Below, in pieces: positions 46,241-55,390 of a stretch of DNA of 64,000 bases. The DNA lies in the NCBI RefSeq assembly GCF_003732265.1, contig NZ_MOBK01000006.1:682001-746000 (forward strand). Reading direction: 5' to 3'. The stretch is from Pseudomonas brassicacearum (lineage in GTDB: Bacteria > Pseudomonadota > Gammaproteobacteria > Pseudomonadales > Pseudomonadaceae). The notes beneath the pieces were generated by a model. The model was not told the origin of the DNA, made no database searches, and saw only the letters and a program-made list of their open reading frames with translations. Position numbers and translations under genes: made by a program. The stretch's first letter is position 1; each line of letters starts with the position of its first letter.

Positions 46241-47305
46241 ATGCGTTTTCTTTCTAAATTTTTGTGTCTGAGCTGTTTTTCCCTTTTCAGCCTCGCGAGC
46301 CATGCCGAGAACGTGAAAGGTCTTTATCAGGTGCGCGAGCCGGTCACCAGTCAGTCGACCGAGGAGCGTGATCAAGCGACCCAGCGGGCGCTGGACACCC
46401 TGGTGCTGCGCCTGACCGGGGATCCGAAAGCCGTGCAGGGCCCGGGATTGGCGGCACTGCGCAAGGATCCCCAGCAGATCATCAGTCAGTACGGCTTTGA
46501 TGCAGGGCCGCCGGAAGTGTTGAAGGTCGATTTCGATCCGGCCACCACCGAGCAGGCGCTGCGTCGGGCGGGGTTGTCGTTGTGGGGCGCGAATCGGCCG
46601 TCGATCCTTGGCTGGTGGTTGAACGACTCCACCGAAGGTTCGAGCCTGGTGGGCGATGGCCAGGCCAGCGCGGCACCGCTGCGTCGTGCGGCGCAGCACC
46701 GTGGTTTGCCGTTGCGCTTGCCGCTGGCGGATTTGAGTGAGCAATTGGTGGCGACCGCGCCGACGCTTGAAGGCGCAGATGCGACGCCGCTGCACAATGC
46801 CTCGGAACGTTACAACGCTGACGCCTTGCTCGCGGTGCATGCCAAGGAGGAGGGTGGCCAGTGGCAAGCCAAGTGGAATTTGTGGCTGGGCGACAAGAAG
46901 GAAGCGGGCAGCGTGCAAGGCGCGGATCAGGCCGCGGTGGCTGATGCGGTGATGCTGGCGGTCAGCGAGCGACTGGCGCCGCGGTTTGTCGTCAAGGCTG
47001 GTGGGGCTTCGGGCGAGCAATTGCTGGAAGTGCAGGGCATGAACCTGGAGCGCTACGCGGCGCTGGGACGCTTGCTCGACCCGTTTGGCGCGCGTCTGCA
47101 AAGTGTTGACGGTGATCGCATCCTTTATCGGGTGAACGGCAGCGCCGAGCAGTTGCGCTCGCAGTTGTCCCTGGCCAAGTTGCAGGAAGTGCCGGCTGGT
47201 GAGGCGCCTGCGCCTGTCGCCCCGGTTCAGCCGGTTGCGCAAGGTTCGGCGCCTGCCGTAGCGCCGGCCGTGGCACCGACGCCGCAGTTGCGATTCCGCT
47301 GGTAA
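46241..47305 (+). CDS. DUF2066 secreted protein
   Basis: A 354-residue protein with a signal peptide (SHA near residue 22), a DUF2066 domain (LYQVREPVTSQSTEERDQAT at about residues 28-47) and a Pro/Ala-rich tail. Function unknown. The ATG at 46241 is preceded by AGGAA. It is divergent from purM and followed by the PerM-like gene, a conserved pseudomonad order. Confidence 0.82.
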   Translation: MRFLSKFLCLSCFSLFSLASHAENVKGLYQVREPVTSQSTEERDQATQRALDTLVLRLTGDPKAVQGPGLAALRKDPQQIISQYGFDAGPPEVLKVDFDPATTEQALRRAGLSLWGANRPSILGWWLNDSTEGSSLVGDGQASAAPLRRAAQHRGLPLRLPLADLSEQLVATAPTLEGADATPLHNASERYNADALLAVHAKEEGGQWQAKWNLWLGDKKEAGSVQGADQAAVADAVMLAVSERLAPRFVVKAGGASGEQLLEVQGMNLERYAALGRLLDPFGARLQSVDGDRILYRVNGSAEQLRSQLSLAKLQEVPAGEAPAPVAPVQPVAQGSAPAVAPAVAPTPQLRFRW

Positions 47306-47343
47306 GGTTTTCTTTCTTTATATAGATGCATATGGAGTGGTAC

Positions 47344-48417
47344 ATGGCCGATACGCGCCGTTGGTTCTGGTTGGGTGGAGTGGTTCTGCTCTGCGCGTTT
47401 GTCTGGCTGCTGCATCCGATACTGACGCCATTTCTGGTGGCGCTGCTGCTGGCCTATCTGTTCGATCCGCTGGTGGATCGGCTGGAGAAGGCCGGGCTTT
47501 CAAGGACGTGGGGCGTGGTGGCTGTGTTCGCGCTGTTCACCCTGATTTTCACCACGCTGCTGCTGGTGTTGGTGCCGCTGCTGGCCAGGCAGTTGTTTCG
47601 TTTGTATGAGCTGGCCCCGCAAATGCTCGACTGGCTGCAGCACACCGCATTGCCGTGGGCGCAGTCGAAGTTCGGGTTGTCTGAGGGCTTCTGGAAGTTC
47701 GACAAGCTCAAGGCCGCGATCAGCGAGCACATGGGCCAGACCAGCGACATTGTCGGTGTGGTGTTGAGCCAGGCCACGGCGTCCGGTCTTGCGTTGATTG
47801 GCTGGCTGGCCAATCTGGTGTTGATCCCGGTGGTGAGTTTCTACCTGCTGCGGGACTGGGACCTGATGGTGGCGAAGATCCGCAGCCTGCTGCCGCGCGA
47901 TCGTGAAGAGCGCGTGGTCGAGCTCGCCGGTGAATGTCATGAAGTGCTCGGTGCGTTCGTGCGTGGTCAATTGCTGGTGATGGTCGCGCTGGGCGTGATC
48001 TACGCGTCGGGCCTGATGCTGGTGGGGTTGGAGTTGGGATTGTTGATCGGACTGATCGCCGGTCTGGCCGCGATCGTGCCGTACATGGGGTTTGTCATCG
48101 GGATTGGCGCGGCGTTGATTGCCGGTCTGTTCCAGTTCGGCGGTGACCTTTATCCAATGCTGGGCATTGTTGCGGTGTTCATGGTCGGGCAGGCACTGGA
48201 AGGCATGGTGCTGACGCCATTGCTGGTCGGGGACCGGATTGGCCTGCACCCGGTGGCGGTGATTTTCGCCATTCTGGCGGGCGGCGAGCTGTTCGGGTTT
48301 ACCGGTGTGTTGCTGGCATTGCCAGTGGCGGCCGTGATCATGGTGCTGGTGCGCCATGTGCATGATTTGTATAAAGATTCTGAGATGTACAGCGGTGAGG
48401 ATGAGCCGCAGTTGTAA
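47344..48417 (+). CDS. AI-2E/PerM-family membrane protein
   Basis: A 357-residue protein with seven to eight helices and the family segments LHPILTPFLVALLLAYLFDP (about residues 22-41) and the C-terminal GIVAVFMVGQALEGMVLTP. Family members are permease-like and include the quorum-signal exporter TqsA; the substrate here is unknown. The third of three close ATGs is chosen because GGAG precedes it. Confidence 0.88.
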   Translation: MADTRRWFWLGGVVLLCAFVWLLHPILTPFLVALLLAYLFDPLVDRLEKAGLSRTWGVVAVFALFTLIFTTLLLVLVPLLARQLFRLYELAPQMLDWLQHTALPWAQSKFGLSEGFWKFDKLKAAISEHMGQTSDIVGVVLSQATASGLALIGWLANLVLIPVVSFYLLRDWDLMVAKIRSLLPRDREERVVELAGECHEVLGAFVRGQLLVMVALGVIYASGLMLVGLELGLLIGLIAGLAAIVPYMGFVIGIGAALIAGLFQFGGDLYPMLGIVAVFMVGQALEGMVLTPLLVGDRIGLHPVAVIFAILAGGELFGFTGVLLALPVAAVIMVLVRHVHDLYKDSEMYSGEDEPQL

Positions 48418-48438
48418 GGTTCGCTGAAAGGTCGTCGC

Positions 48439-48467
48439 GGCCAGCCCGGATCATCGCCGGGTTGGCC
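48439..48467 (+). terminator. Possible terminator hairpin after the PerM-like gene
   Basis: The stem GGCCAGCCCGG with CCGGGTTGGCC (one G-U pair) around 7 bases, but there is no T run after it, so termination is uncertain. Confidence 0.4.
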
Positions 48468-48647
48468 TGTATCCCTCGCGTGGCTGTCACATGCACCGCC
48501 AACAAAACTGTCATAAAACCAGTGCGTTAACGCAAACCTTTGATTTTGCTTGTGGTCTGTCGCATTGTGCGACCAGCTTCACGGGTATAAACTTCGCAAA
48601 CTTTACACAGAGGCCACTAACGGTTCCTTTGGAACTGTTCAGTCAGC

Positions 48648-49352
48648 ATGAAACCGATTCAGCTGCCCCTAGGTGTGCGTCTGCGTGATGACGCTACCTT
48701 TATCAATTACTACCCAGGCGCCAATGCCGCTGCACTCGGCTATGTCGAGCGGCTATGCGAAGCCGACGCCGGGTGGACCGAAAGCCTGATTTATCTCTGG
48801 GGCAAGGACGGGGTAGGGCGTACGCACTTGTTGCAGGCGGCCTGCCTGCGCTTCGAGCAGTTGGGGGAGCCGGCGGTGTACCTGCCATTGGCCGAACTGC
48901 TGGACCGTGGCATCTCGATTCTCGATAACCTTGAACAATACGAACTGGTCTGCCTGGATGATTTGCAGGCGGTTGCCGGCCGGGCGGATTGGGAAGAGGC
49001 GCTGTTCCATCTGTTCAATCGCCTGCGCGATAGCGGTCGGCGCCTGCTGATCGCCGCGTCGACCTCGCCGCGTGAACTGCCGGTGAAGCTGGCGGACTTG
49101 AAATCGCGCTTGACCCTGGCCCTGATCTTTCAGATGCGTCCGCTCTCCGACGAAGACAAATTGCGTGCCTTGCAGTTGCGTGCCTCGCGTCGTGGCCTGC
49201 ACCTGACCGATGAAGTCGGGCACTTTATTTTGACCCGCGGGACTCGCAGCATGAGTGCGCTGTTCGAGCTGCTTGAACGTCTCGATCAGGCCTCTCTTCA
49301 AGCTCAGCGCAAGCTGACCATCCCCTTCCTGAAAGAAACCCTTGGCTGGTAA
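48648..49352 (+). CDS. hda: DnaA regulatory inactivator Hda
   Basis: A 234-residue DnaA-like AAA+ protein without the DnaA DNA-binding domain. The Walker A region is WGKDGVGRTHLLQAA, Walker B ELVCLDDLQAV, with the sensor and lid regions present. The N-terminus MKPIQLPLGVRLRDDATF holds the QLPLGV clamp-binding motif (residues 5-10). Hda with the sliding clamp stimulates ATP hydrolysis by DnaA and limits re-initiation. Confidence 0.95.
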   Translation: MKPIQLPLGVRLRDDATFINYYPGANAAALGYVERLCEADAGWTESLIYLWGKDGVGRTHLLQAACLRFEQLGEPAVYLPLAELLDRGISILDNLEQYELVCLDDLQAVAGRADWEEALFHLFNRLRDSGRRLLIAASTSPRELPVKLADLKSRLTLALIFQMRPLSDEDKLRALQLRASRRGLHLTDEVGHFILTRGTRSMSALFELLERLDQASLQAQRKLTIPFLKETLGW

Positions 49353-49579
49353 AAAAGCCTGGTAAAACCTAAGCCCAGCAGGGGTTTCGGCATATTTCAG
49401 GCGCCAGGAAATGCGCTTTCCTGCAGGGCTGCAGGCTGCGCAAGCGTTTAAAATGGGCTTAAGCGCTTAGATGTTAACGAGAAACCGATAAGTCACATAA
49501 AGTTCGATTGAATTTGCAAATGAGGTTGATAGCGGGCATAGTCTCGACTTCTTTACAACTATCAGCCACGGTCGTGCCC

Positions 49580-50206
49580 ATGCTAAAGCGCTTCGCACCC
49601 CTCGTGCCTCTCGCACTCGTCACCCTGTTGTTCGGTTGCGCTGCTCACTCTCCAGTGTCCCAGCAAGAGCAACAACAGCAGGTTAAAAATTCAGTTACCG
49701 CGCAATCCTCTTCCGTTCTTTTCCAGGAAGAGCTGGCCACCGATAAAGAACTGGCTGACTTCGCCGACGGCAAGTCGTACCAGCTTCCGGTTCTGGCCGA
49801 CAGTATCCTCGAACGTGGCATGTCCCTGATCGGTACCCGTTACCGTTTCGGCGGTACCTCTGAAGCCGGTTTCGATTGCAGCGGCTTCATCGGTTATCTG
49901 TTCCGCGAAGAAGCGGGCATGAACCTGCCACGCTCCACTCGCGAAATGATCAACGTCGACGCACCTTTGGTCGCTCGCAGCGCGCTGAAGCCGGGCGACC
50001 TGCTGTTCTTCGCCACCAACGGTCGTCGCGGTCGCGTCAGTCACGCCGGGATCTACCTGGGTGACAACCAGTTCATCCACTCCAGCAGCCGCAAAAGCGG
50101 TGGTGTCCGGGTCGATAGCCTGGGCGACAGCTACTGGAGCAAGACCTTCATCGAAGCCAAGCGCGCCCTCGCGATGGCCCCGACCGTGGTCACCGCTCGC
50201 AAGTAA
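49580..50206 (+). CDS. NlpC/P60 (C40) peptidase lipoprotein, first of a pair
   Basis: A 208-residue lipoprotein-type precursor (cysteine 20 in LLFGC) with an NlpC/P60 domain: nucleophile C100 in FDCSGFIGYLF, H155 in SHAGIYLG, H167 in FIHS. Such enzymes cut peptidoglycan stem peptides. An ATG at 49580 gives the signal peptide; the longer open frame upstream is not conserved in type. A terminator separates it from the second copy. Confidence 0.88.
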   Translation: MLKRFAPLVPLALVTLLFGCAAHSPVSQQEQQQQVKNSVTAQSSSVLFQEELATDKELADFADGKSYQLPVLADSILERGMSLIGTRYRFGGTSEAGFDCSGFIGYLFREEAGMNLPRSTREMINVDAPLVARSALKPGDLLFFATNGRRGRVSHAGIYLGDNQFIHSSSRKSGGVRVDSLGDSYWSKTFIEAKRALAMAPTVVTARK

Positions 50207-50288
50207 ACGTACAACTTGTAAGGTGAACTTAAAGTCTTACTTGAAGTTTGCCGCATAGCCGCTAGAATCCTGATCTAATATTGATGGC

Positions 50289-50320
50289 AAACCGCCTGCG
50301 TCCAACGCAGGCGGTTTTCT
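50289..50320 (+). terminator. Intrinsic terminator between the NlpC/P60 genes
   Basis: A 12-base stem, AAACCGCCTGCG with its complement around TCCAA, with a TTTTCTTTT tail. Confidence 0.9.
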
Positions 50321-50371
50321 TTTCTGTCTTCCCGGCAGAAAAAGCCGCAGCCAGATCAGGATGTTCTGCTT

Positions 50372-50908
50372 ATGACGATGTCGGCCCGCCTCGCACTCAT
50401 GTTCTTCGCAGCGCTGCTCAGCGCCTGCGCCAGCCGCACACCGCCTCCTGCGCCGGTGGTTCGCGCGCCCATCGTCTTTGGTTCTTCCCAGGCATTCTCC
50501 CCCGAGGCAGAAGAAGTGTTGTTCCGTGCGTTGGGGCTCGTGGGCACACCTTACCGCTGGGGCGGCAATACGCCCGACTCGGGGTTCGATTGCAGTGGGC
50601 TGATCGGCTACGTCTACCGGGATGCCGCCGGCATTTCCCTGCCGCGCACCACGCGCGAAATGATCAGCATGCAAGCGGCCAATGTGGGCAAGGAAGGTTT
50701 GCAAACCGGTGACCTGATTTTCTTCGCCACCAATGGCGGCTCTCAAGTCAGCCATGCCGGGATTTACGTCGGCGAAGGGCGCTTCGTTCATGCACCCGCA
50801 ACGGGCGGCACAGTGAAGCTCGACAGCCTGTCCAAGGCTTATTGGCAGAAGGCGTACCTGAGCGCCAAGCGCGTTCTGCAGCCTGAGCACCTGGCGCGTA
50901 ATCCCTAA
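50372..50908 (+). CDS. NlpC/P60 (C40) peptidase lipoprotein, second of a pair
   Basis: A 178-residue lipoprotein (LLSAC, cysteine 19) with C74 in FDCSGLIGYVY, H128 in SHAGIYVG and H140 in FVHA, parallel to the upstream gene with a shorter linker. The ATG at 50378 is an alternative start. Only 24 bases separate it from the convergent sorbosone-dehydrogenase-like gene. Confidence 0.88.
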   Translation: MTMSARLALMFFAALLSACASRTPPPAPVVRAPIVFGSSQAFSPEAEEVLFRALGLVGTPYRWGGNTPDSGFDCSGLIGYVYRDAAGISLPRTTREMISMQAANVGKEGLQTGDLIFFATNGGSQVSHAGIYVGEGRFVHAPATGGTVKLDSLSKAYWQKAYLSAKRVLQPEHLARNP

Positions 50909-50932
50909 TCACACTCCTACAGGGGGTTACGG

Positions 50933-52246
50933 TTATTTGGTTGCGGACACGCGCCAGACTTTATTGCCGACATCATCCGCCACCAGCAAACCGCCCTGCT
51001 GATCAATCACCACGCCCACCGGCCGGCCCATGGCGTCTTCGTCTTTATTGAGGAATCCAGTCAGCACATCCACCGGTTGCCCGGTCGGTTTGCCCCCTGC
51101 GAACGGCACGAAAATCACTTTGTAGCCACTGTGCGGTTTGCGGTTCCACGAGCCGTGCTGGCCGATGAAGGCGCCTTCCTTGAATTGCGCGGGCAAGGTG
51201 TTGCCTTCGGCGAACGTCAGGCCCAACGAAGCGGTGTGCGGGCCGACCGCGTAGTCCGGCGCAATGGCCTTGGCCACCAGGTCGGGGTTTTGCGGTTCGA
51301 CGCGAATGTCGACGTGCTGGCCGTAGTAGCTGAATGGCCAGCCGTAGAACGCGCCGTCCTTGACCGACGTGATGTAGTCCGGCACCAGGTCGCTGCCGAT
51401 CTCGTCCCGTTCGTTGACTGCGGTCCACAGCGCGCCGCTGCGAGGCTCCCAGGCCAAGCCGTTGGGATTGCGAATCCCTGAGGCGAATATCCGGTGATTG
51501 CCGGTGGCACGGTCCACTTCCCAGATCGCCGCGCGACCTTCTTCCTTGTCCAGGCCGTTTTCGCCGACGTTGCTGTTTGAACCCACCGTGACGTACAGCT
51601 TGCTGCCGTCCTTGCTGGCGATGACGTTTTTGGTCCAGTGATGATTCAGCGTGCCTCCCGGCAGATCGACCACCTTGATCGGCGGCGACTTGATCGCGGT
51701 GTCACCGTTTTCATAGTGAAAACGCAGCAAGCGGTCAGTGTCGGCCACGTACAGGTCATTGCCGACCAGCGTCATGCCAAACGGCGAATTCAGATTTTCC
51801 AGGAACACCGTACGGGTTTCGGCGATGCCGTCGTGGTCCTTGTCCCGCAGCAGTGTGATGCGATTCGGGCTGGGCACGGTAGCGCCGGCGCGGCCCATGG
51901 TTTTCTTCATGACCCAGCCACGAATACCTTTGCCGTCATCGGGTTTGGGTGGCGCGTTGGTTTCGGCCACCAGCACATCACCGTTGGGCAGCACGTAGAG
52001 CCAGCGCGGGTGATCGAGGCCTTCAGCGAAGGCCGCCACTTGAGTGCCGGCGGCAGCGGTGGGTTTCGCGCCGGCCGGCCAGCCGATCGCCGGGGCGATG
52101 TTCACCGTCGGGATCAGGGTTTTATTCGGTTCGGGCAACTTGGGTGATGGGCCGGTGCCGTCGGAGACTTGCAGGCTGGAGGTTTCACCACAGGCGGCAA
52201 GCCCTCCGGCGAGCACGATGACGAGAACGAGCGGGGGCTTGCGCAT
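50933..52246 (-). CDS. Sorbosone dehydrogenase-like (PQQ beta-propeller) lipoprotein
   Basis: A 437-residue lipoprotein (LAAC, cysteine 19) with a six-bladed beta-propeller. Family markers include [21 protein letters not shown] (as [18 protein letters not shown], about residues 76-93), [23 protein letters not shown] and [16 protein letters not shown]. Relatives are PQQ-dependent L-sorbosone or aldose sugar dehydrogenases; activity and cofactor here are inferred. Confidence 0.8.
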   Translation of the reverse strand: MRKPPLVLVIVLAGGLAACGETSSLQVSDGTGPSPKLPEPNKTLIPTVNIAPAIGWPAGAKPTAAAGTQVAAFAEGLDHPRWLYVLPNGDVLVAETNAPPKPDDGKGIRGWVMKKTMGRAGATVPSPNRITLLRDKDHDGIAETRTVFLENLNSPFGMTLVGNDLYVADTDRLLRFHYENGDTAIKSPPIKVVDLPGGTLNHHWTKNVIASKDGSKLYVTVGSNSNVGENGLDKEEGRAAIWEVDRATGNHRIFASGIRNPNGLAWEPRSGALWTAVNERDEIGSDLVPDYITSVKDGAFYGWPFSYYGQHVDIRVEPQNPDLVAKAIAPDYAVGPHTASLGLTFAEGNTLPAQFKEGAFIGQHGSWNRKPHSGYKVIFVPFAGGKPTGQPVDVLTGFLNKDEDAMGRPVGVVIDQQGGLLVADDVGNKVWRVSATK

Positions 52247-52313
52247 ACTGATCTTCCCTATGAATGCAGTGTCTTAATTCATAGAGAAGCTAAACAGAGC
52301 GATGGTTCAATGC

Positions 52314-52898
52314 TCAGCCGCGAGCTTCCTTGAGCAGCACCGCTATACCGGGGTGATAGTTGCCGGCTTCATTGCGCAACTTGCGGTAGGCGTAAGGGAA
52401 ATACCAGGCCACGGCGCAGCAGTGTTCCTTTTGCAGATCGTCGACCATGTCCTGAAGTTCTTCGGGGGTTGCGCTCTGTTGGGCTTTTTGCGGAGCCACG
52501 AACAGGCAGCCGAGTTTCAGGTCGCTGGCGTAGCTGATGCGTTTGGCATCGCTGGTGATGTCTTGGAGCGCCTGGGTCAGGTTCAGGCTGTTGACCTTGG
52601 GCCAGCGTTGAGTGGCCTGAAAATAGGCGCGCTCTTCGGCGGTCGCGATAAACAGATCAGCGCGGGCATTGCGCTCGCCTTCTTCGTTCTGTTTGCGCGT
52701 CGTGGTGTTTTGGAGCGTGACCATTTCCGCCATCCACGCAGCGGCGTTGAGCAGGCCAAGGTTAGCCTTTTCGTCATGCCAGTAAGGCGCTTCGTTATCG
52801 CCGCGAACTGCGTTGTAGCGGTCGATACAGTCAAACCAGCGTTCCAGCACCGGTCGCAGGAATTCCAGCTTCGGATTGCTGATAATCATGCCTTGCAT
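52314..52898 (-). CDS. Conserved protein of unknown function
   Basis: A 194-residue soluble protein with no signal peptide or helix. It starts MQGMIISNPKLEFLRPVLER, is rich in Trp, Asn and Gln (WFDCIDRYNAVRGDNEAPYW), and has a cysteine pair in KEHCCAVAWYFP. I do not recognise the family. AAGGGTGAG sits before the ATG at 52898. It is alone, leftward, next to the cobalamin riboswitch, and shares no strand with the cob genes. Confidence 0.7.
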   Translation of the reverse strand: MQGMIISNPKLEFLRPVLERWFDCIDRYNAVRGDNEAPYWHDEKANLGLLNAAAWMAEMVTLQNTTTRKQNEEGERNARADLFIATAEERAYFQATQRWPKVNSLNLTQALQDITSDAKRISYASDLKLGCLFVAPQKAQQSATPEELQDMVDDLQKEHCCAVAWYFPYAYRKLRNEAGNYHPGIAVLLKEARG

Positions 52899-53065
52899 GT
52901 TGCTCACCCTTGTAATTGTGTTGTTGGGTTTGTGGCTCTTTGATATCACTGCTGACGGTGTGGTGCAAGATTGGCGTCAGTAAATGGATCGGCGGCAGTA
53001 TATCGCTCGCCGTGGCTTTGTCTTCATTTGACGCTCCCCCCCCAACCCTCTAACCTTCGCGGCTT

Positions 53066-53275
53066 GTTTCAGGTGCTCTGTGGCGGTGGCCGACAGAGTG
53101 AAACAGGGAAGCCGGTGAGTGACTATCGTCAAGCGACGAAGCGTTACGATCCCGGCGCTGCCCCCGCAACGGTAAATGAGTGAAGACTGCGCCTTGAGCC
53201 ACTGTGTCGAAGCCGACATGGGAAGGCGCGCAGTCAGGCCAACGCCGCTCATGAGCCCGGAGACCGGCCTGATTC
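53066..53275 (+). promoter_or_regulatory. Cobalamin (AdoCbl) riboswitch
   Basis: Typical B12 riboswitch elements in order: AGGTGCTC (53071), AAACAGGGAAGCCGGTG (53101), the B12-box-like GCCCCCGCAACGGTAA (53160-53175), GCCACTG, and GAGCCCGGAGACCGGCC (53253-53269). It lies about 95 bases before cobO and should repress the cob operon when adenosylcobalamin is plentiful. Confidence 0.93.
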
Positions 53276-53367
53276 ATCCAGCGGCATCACGGTGGGCGAT
53301 GCCAGGCTTTTTGCCGTCTATTCTTGTGCCTGCCCGCCGTTATCCAGCCTCAACGGAGAGCTCCCCC

Positions 53368-53979
53368 ATGACCGATACCCCCGATCGTGACGAACGCCAT
53401 TTGGCGCGCATGCAGCGCAAAAAAGCCGTGATCGACGAACGCATTGCCAATTCCCCGAACGAGTGCGGTCTGCTGCTGGTGCTGACCGGCAACGGCAAAG
53501 GCAAAAGCAGTTCGGCGTTCGGCATGCTGGCCCGCTCCATGGGCCACGGCATGCAGTGCGGTGTGGTGCAATTCATCAAGGGCCGCAACAGCACCGGCGA
53601 AGAACTGTTTTTCCGTCGCTTCCCGGAGCAGGTGCGCTTCCATGTCATGGGCGAGGGCTTCACCTGGGAAACCCAGGACCGCCAGCGTGACATTGCCGCC
53701 GCCGAAGCCGCCTGGGCGGTGTCCCGCGAATTGCTCAGCGATCCGTCGATCGGCCTGGTGGTGCTGGATGAACTGAACATCGCCCTCAAGCACGGCTACC
53801 TCGACCTCGATCAGGTACTCAGTGATTTGCAGGCTCGTCCGCCGATGCAACATGTGGTGGTGACCGGTCGCGGCGCCAAGCCGGAAATGATCGAACTCGC
53901 CGACACCGTCACCGAAATGGGCGTGATCAAGCACGCGTTCCAGGCCGGGATCAAAGCGCAAAAAGGCGTCGAGCTGTGA
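53368..53979 (+). CDS. cobO: Cob(I)alamin / corrinoid adenosyltransferase
   Basis: Transfers adenosyl from ATP to the cobalt of corrinoids. The 203-residue BtuR/CobO protein has a P-loop GNGKGKSS (residues 41-48), an LNIALK-type segment and a C-terminal GRGAKPEMIELADTVTEM. The ATG at 53368 has CGGAGAG upstream; the same frame extends back into the riboswitch, which cannot be coding. First gene after the riboswitch. Confidence 0.96.
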   Translation: MTDTPDRDERHLARMQRKKAVIDERIANSPNECGLLLVLTGNGKGKSSSAFGMLARSMGHGMQCGVVQFIKGRNSTGEELFFRRFPEQVRFHVMGEGFTWETQDRQRDIAAAEAAWAVSRELLSDPSIGLVVLDELNIALKHGYLDLDQVLSDLQARPPMQHVVVTGRGAKPEMIELADTVTEMGVIKHAFQAGIKAQKGVEL

Positions 53980-53989
53980 ATACTACTTT

Positions 53990-55390
53990 ATGAAAAACAG
54001 TCGTCACTGCCCGGCAGTACTGATTGCCGCGCCGGCCTCCGGTCAGGGCAAGACCACCGTCACCGCCGCGCTGGCCCGTTTGCATCGCAATCAGGGGCGC
54101 AAGGTGCGCGTGTTCAAATGCGGCCCGGACTTTCTCGACCCGATGATTCTCGAGCGCGCCAGCGGTGCGCCGGTGTATCAACTGGACATGTGGATGGTCG
54201 GCGAGCAGGAAAGTCGTCGACTGTTGTGGGAGGCCGCCGCTGAAGCCGACTTGATCCTTATCGAAGGCGTCATGGGTTTGTTCGACGGCACGCCGTCCAG
54301 CGCTGATCTGGCACGGCACTTTGGTGTGCCGGTGCTCGCGGTGATCGATGGCACCGCCATGGCGCAGACCTTTGGTGCGTTGGCGTTGGGCCTGGCGAAG
54401 TATCAGCCGGACTTGCCGTTTGCCGGCGTCTTGGCCAATCGCGTCGGCACCTTGCGTCATGCGCAATTGCTCGAAGGCAGCCTCACCGAAGGTTTGCGCT
54501 GGTACGGTGGGTTGTCGCGGGAAACCGGGATCGAATTGCCGAGCCGTCATCTGGGACTGGTTCAGGCAAGCGAGCTGAATGACCTCGATCTGCGTCTTGA
54601 TGCGGCGGCCGATGCGTTGGCCAGCAGTTGTGAGGTTGCGCTGCCGCCAGCGGTCGAATTTGCCGCACCGGATGTAATCGCTGCCGAACCGTTGCTCGCG
54701 GGAGTGCGAATTGCCGTGGCCCGTGATGAAGCGTTCGCGTTCACCTATGGCGCAAGCCTGGATTTGCTGCGAGCGATGGGTGCCGAGTTGCGGTTTTTTT
54801 CGCCGATCCGTGACCGCCAATTACCAGAGGCAGACAGCCTGTATCTGCCGGGTGGTTATCCGGAATTGCACCATGTTGCACTGTCGCAGAACACCACGAT
54901 GCTCGACGCGATCCGCGCGCATCATGCGGCCGGTAAACCGCTGTTGGCCGAGTGTGGCGGCATGTTGTATTTGCTCGACTCGCTGACGGATGTCGACGGC
55001 ACTCGCGCCGAACTGGTGGGCTTGCTGAAGGGCGATGCGGTGATGCAAAAACGTCTGGCGGCGTTGGCGTTGCAAGCGGTCGAATTGCCGGAAGGTTCAT
55101 TGCGTGGTCACACCTATCACCATTCGTTGACCAGTACCGAGCTTGAGCCGATTGCGCGTGGCCTGAGCCCGAATGGTGGGCGGGGAGCGGAGGCGGTTTA
55201 TCGTGAGGGGCGGATGACGGCTTCTTATGTGCATTTTTATTTTCCGTCCAATCCCACCGCTGTAGCCGCATTGTTTGCGCCTGACCTTGAGGCCGCCTTC
55301 GCGAGCAAGCCCGCTCCCACATTTGACCGCGCTCCTTCAGGTAAACCACTTTCTAATGTGGGAGCGGGCTTGCTCGCGAAGAGGCCATGA
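53990..55390 (+). CDS. cobB: Cobyrinate a,c-diamide synthase with a REP-derived C-terminal tail
   Basis: Glutamine-dependent amidation of carboxylates a and c. The P-loop APASGQGKTTVTAALA lies near residues 14-29, and the class I amidotransferase cysteine is in LLAECGGMLYLLDS (about residue 323). The normal protein appears to end near residue 434 (FPSNPTAVAALFAPD). The last 32 residues (FASKPAPTFDR through [10 protein letters not shown]) are the translation of a REPIN that has removed the native stop. Total 466 residues. Its TGA overlaps the bluB ATG. Confidence 0.95.
   Translation: MKNSRHCPAVLIAAPASGQGKTTVTAALARLHRNQGRKVRVFKCGPDFLDPMILERASGAPVYQLDMWMVGEQESRRLLWEAAAEADLILIEGVMGLFDGTPSSADLARHFGVPVLAVIDGTAMAQTFGALALGLAKYQPDLPFAGVLANRVGTLRHAQLLEGSLTEGLRWYGGLSRETGIELPSRHLGLVQASELNDLDLRLDAAADALASSCEVALPPAVEFAAPDVIAAEPLLAGVRIAVARDEAFAFTYGASLDLLRAMGAELRFFSPIRDRQLPEADSLYLPGGYPELHHVALSQNTTMLDAIRAHHAAGKPLLAECGGMLYLLDSLTDVDGTRAELVGLLKGDAVMQKRLAALALQAVELPEGSLRGHTYHHSLTSTELEPIARGLSPNGGRGAEAVYREGRMTASYVHFYFPSNPTAVAALFAPDLEAAFASKPAPTFDRAPSGKPLSNVGAGLLAKRP
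55293..55385. repeat. REPIN inside the 3' end of cobB
   Basis: Inverted pair of the dominant class (CTTCGCGAGCAAGCCCGCTC and its complement) translated in frame as the cobB tail. Its last bases, GCGAAGAGG, lie just before the bluB start and resemble a ribosome site. The only REP in this window inside a coding frame. Confidence 0.9.

Noticed and set aside
48648..49352. Considered as a DnaA gene fragment
   Set aside because: Length, N-terminal QLPLGV clamp motif and missing DNA-binding domain fit Hda; it is complete rather than truncated.
53176..53367. A 64-codon upstream extension of cobO
   Set aside because: This stretch begins inside the cobalamin riboswitch and has no ribosome site; the ATG at 53368 has one and matches the family N-terminus.
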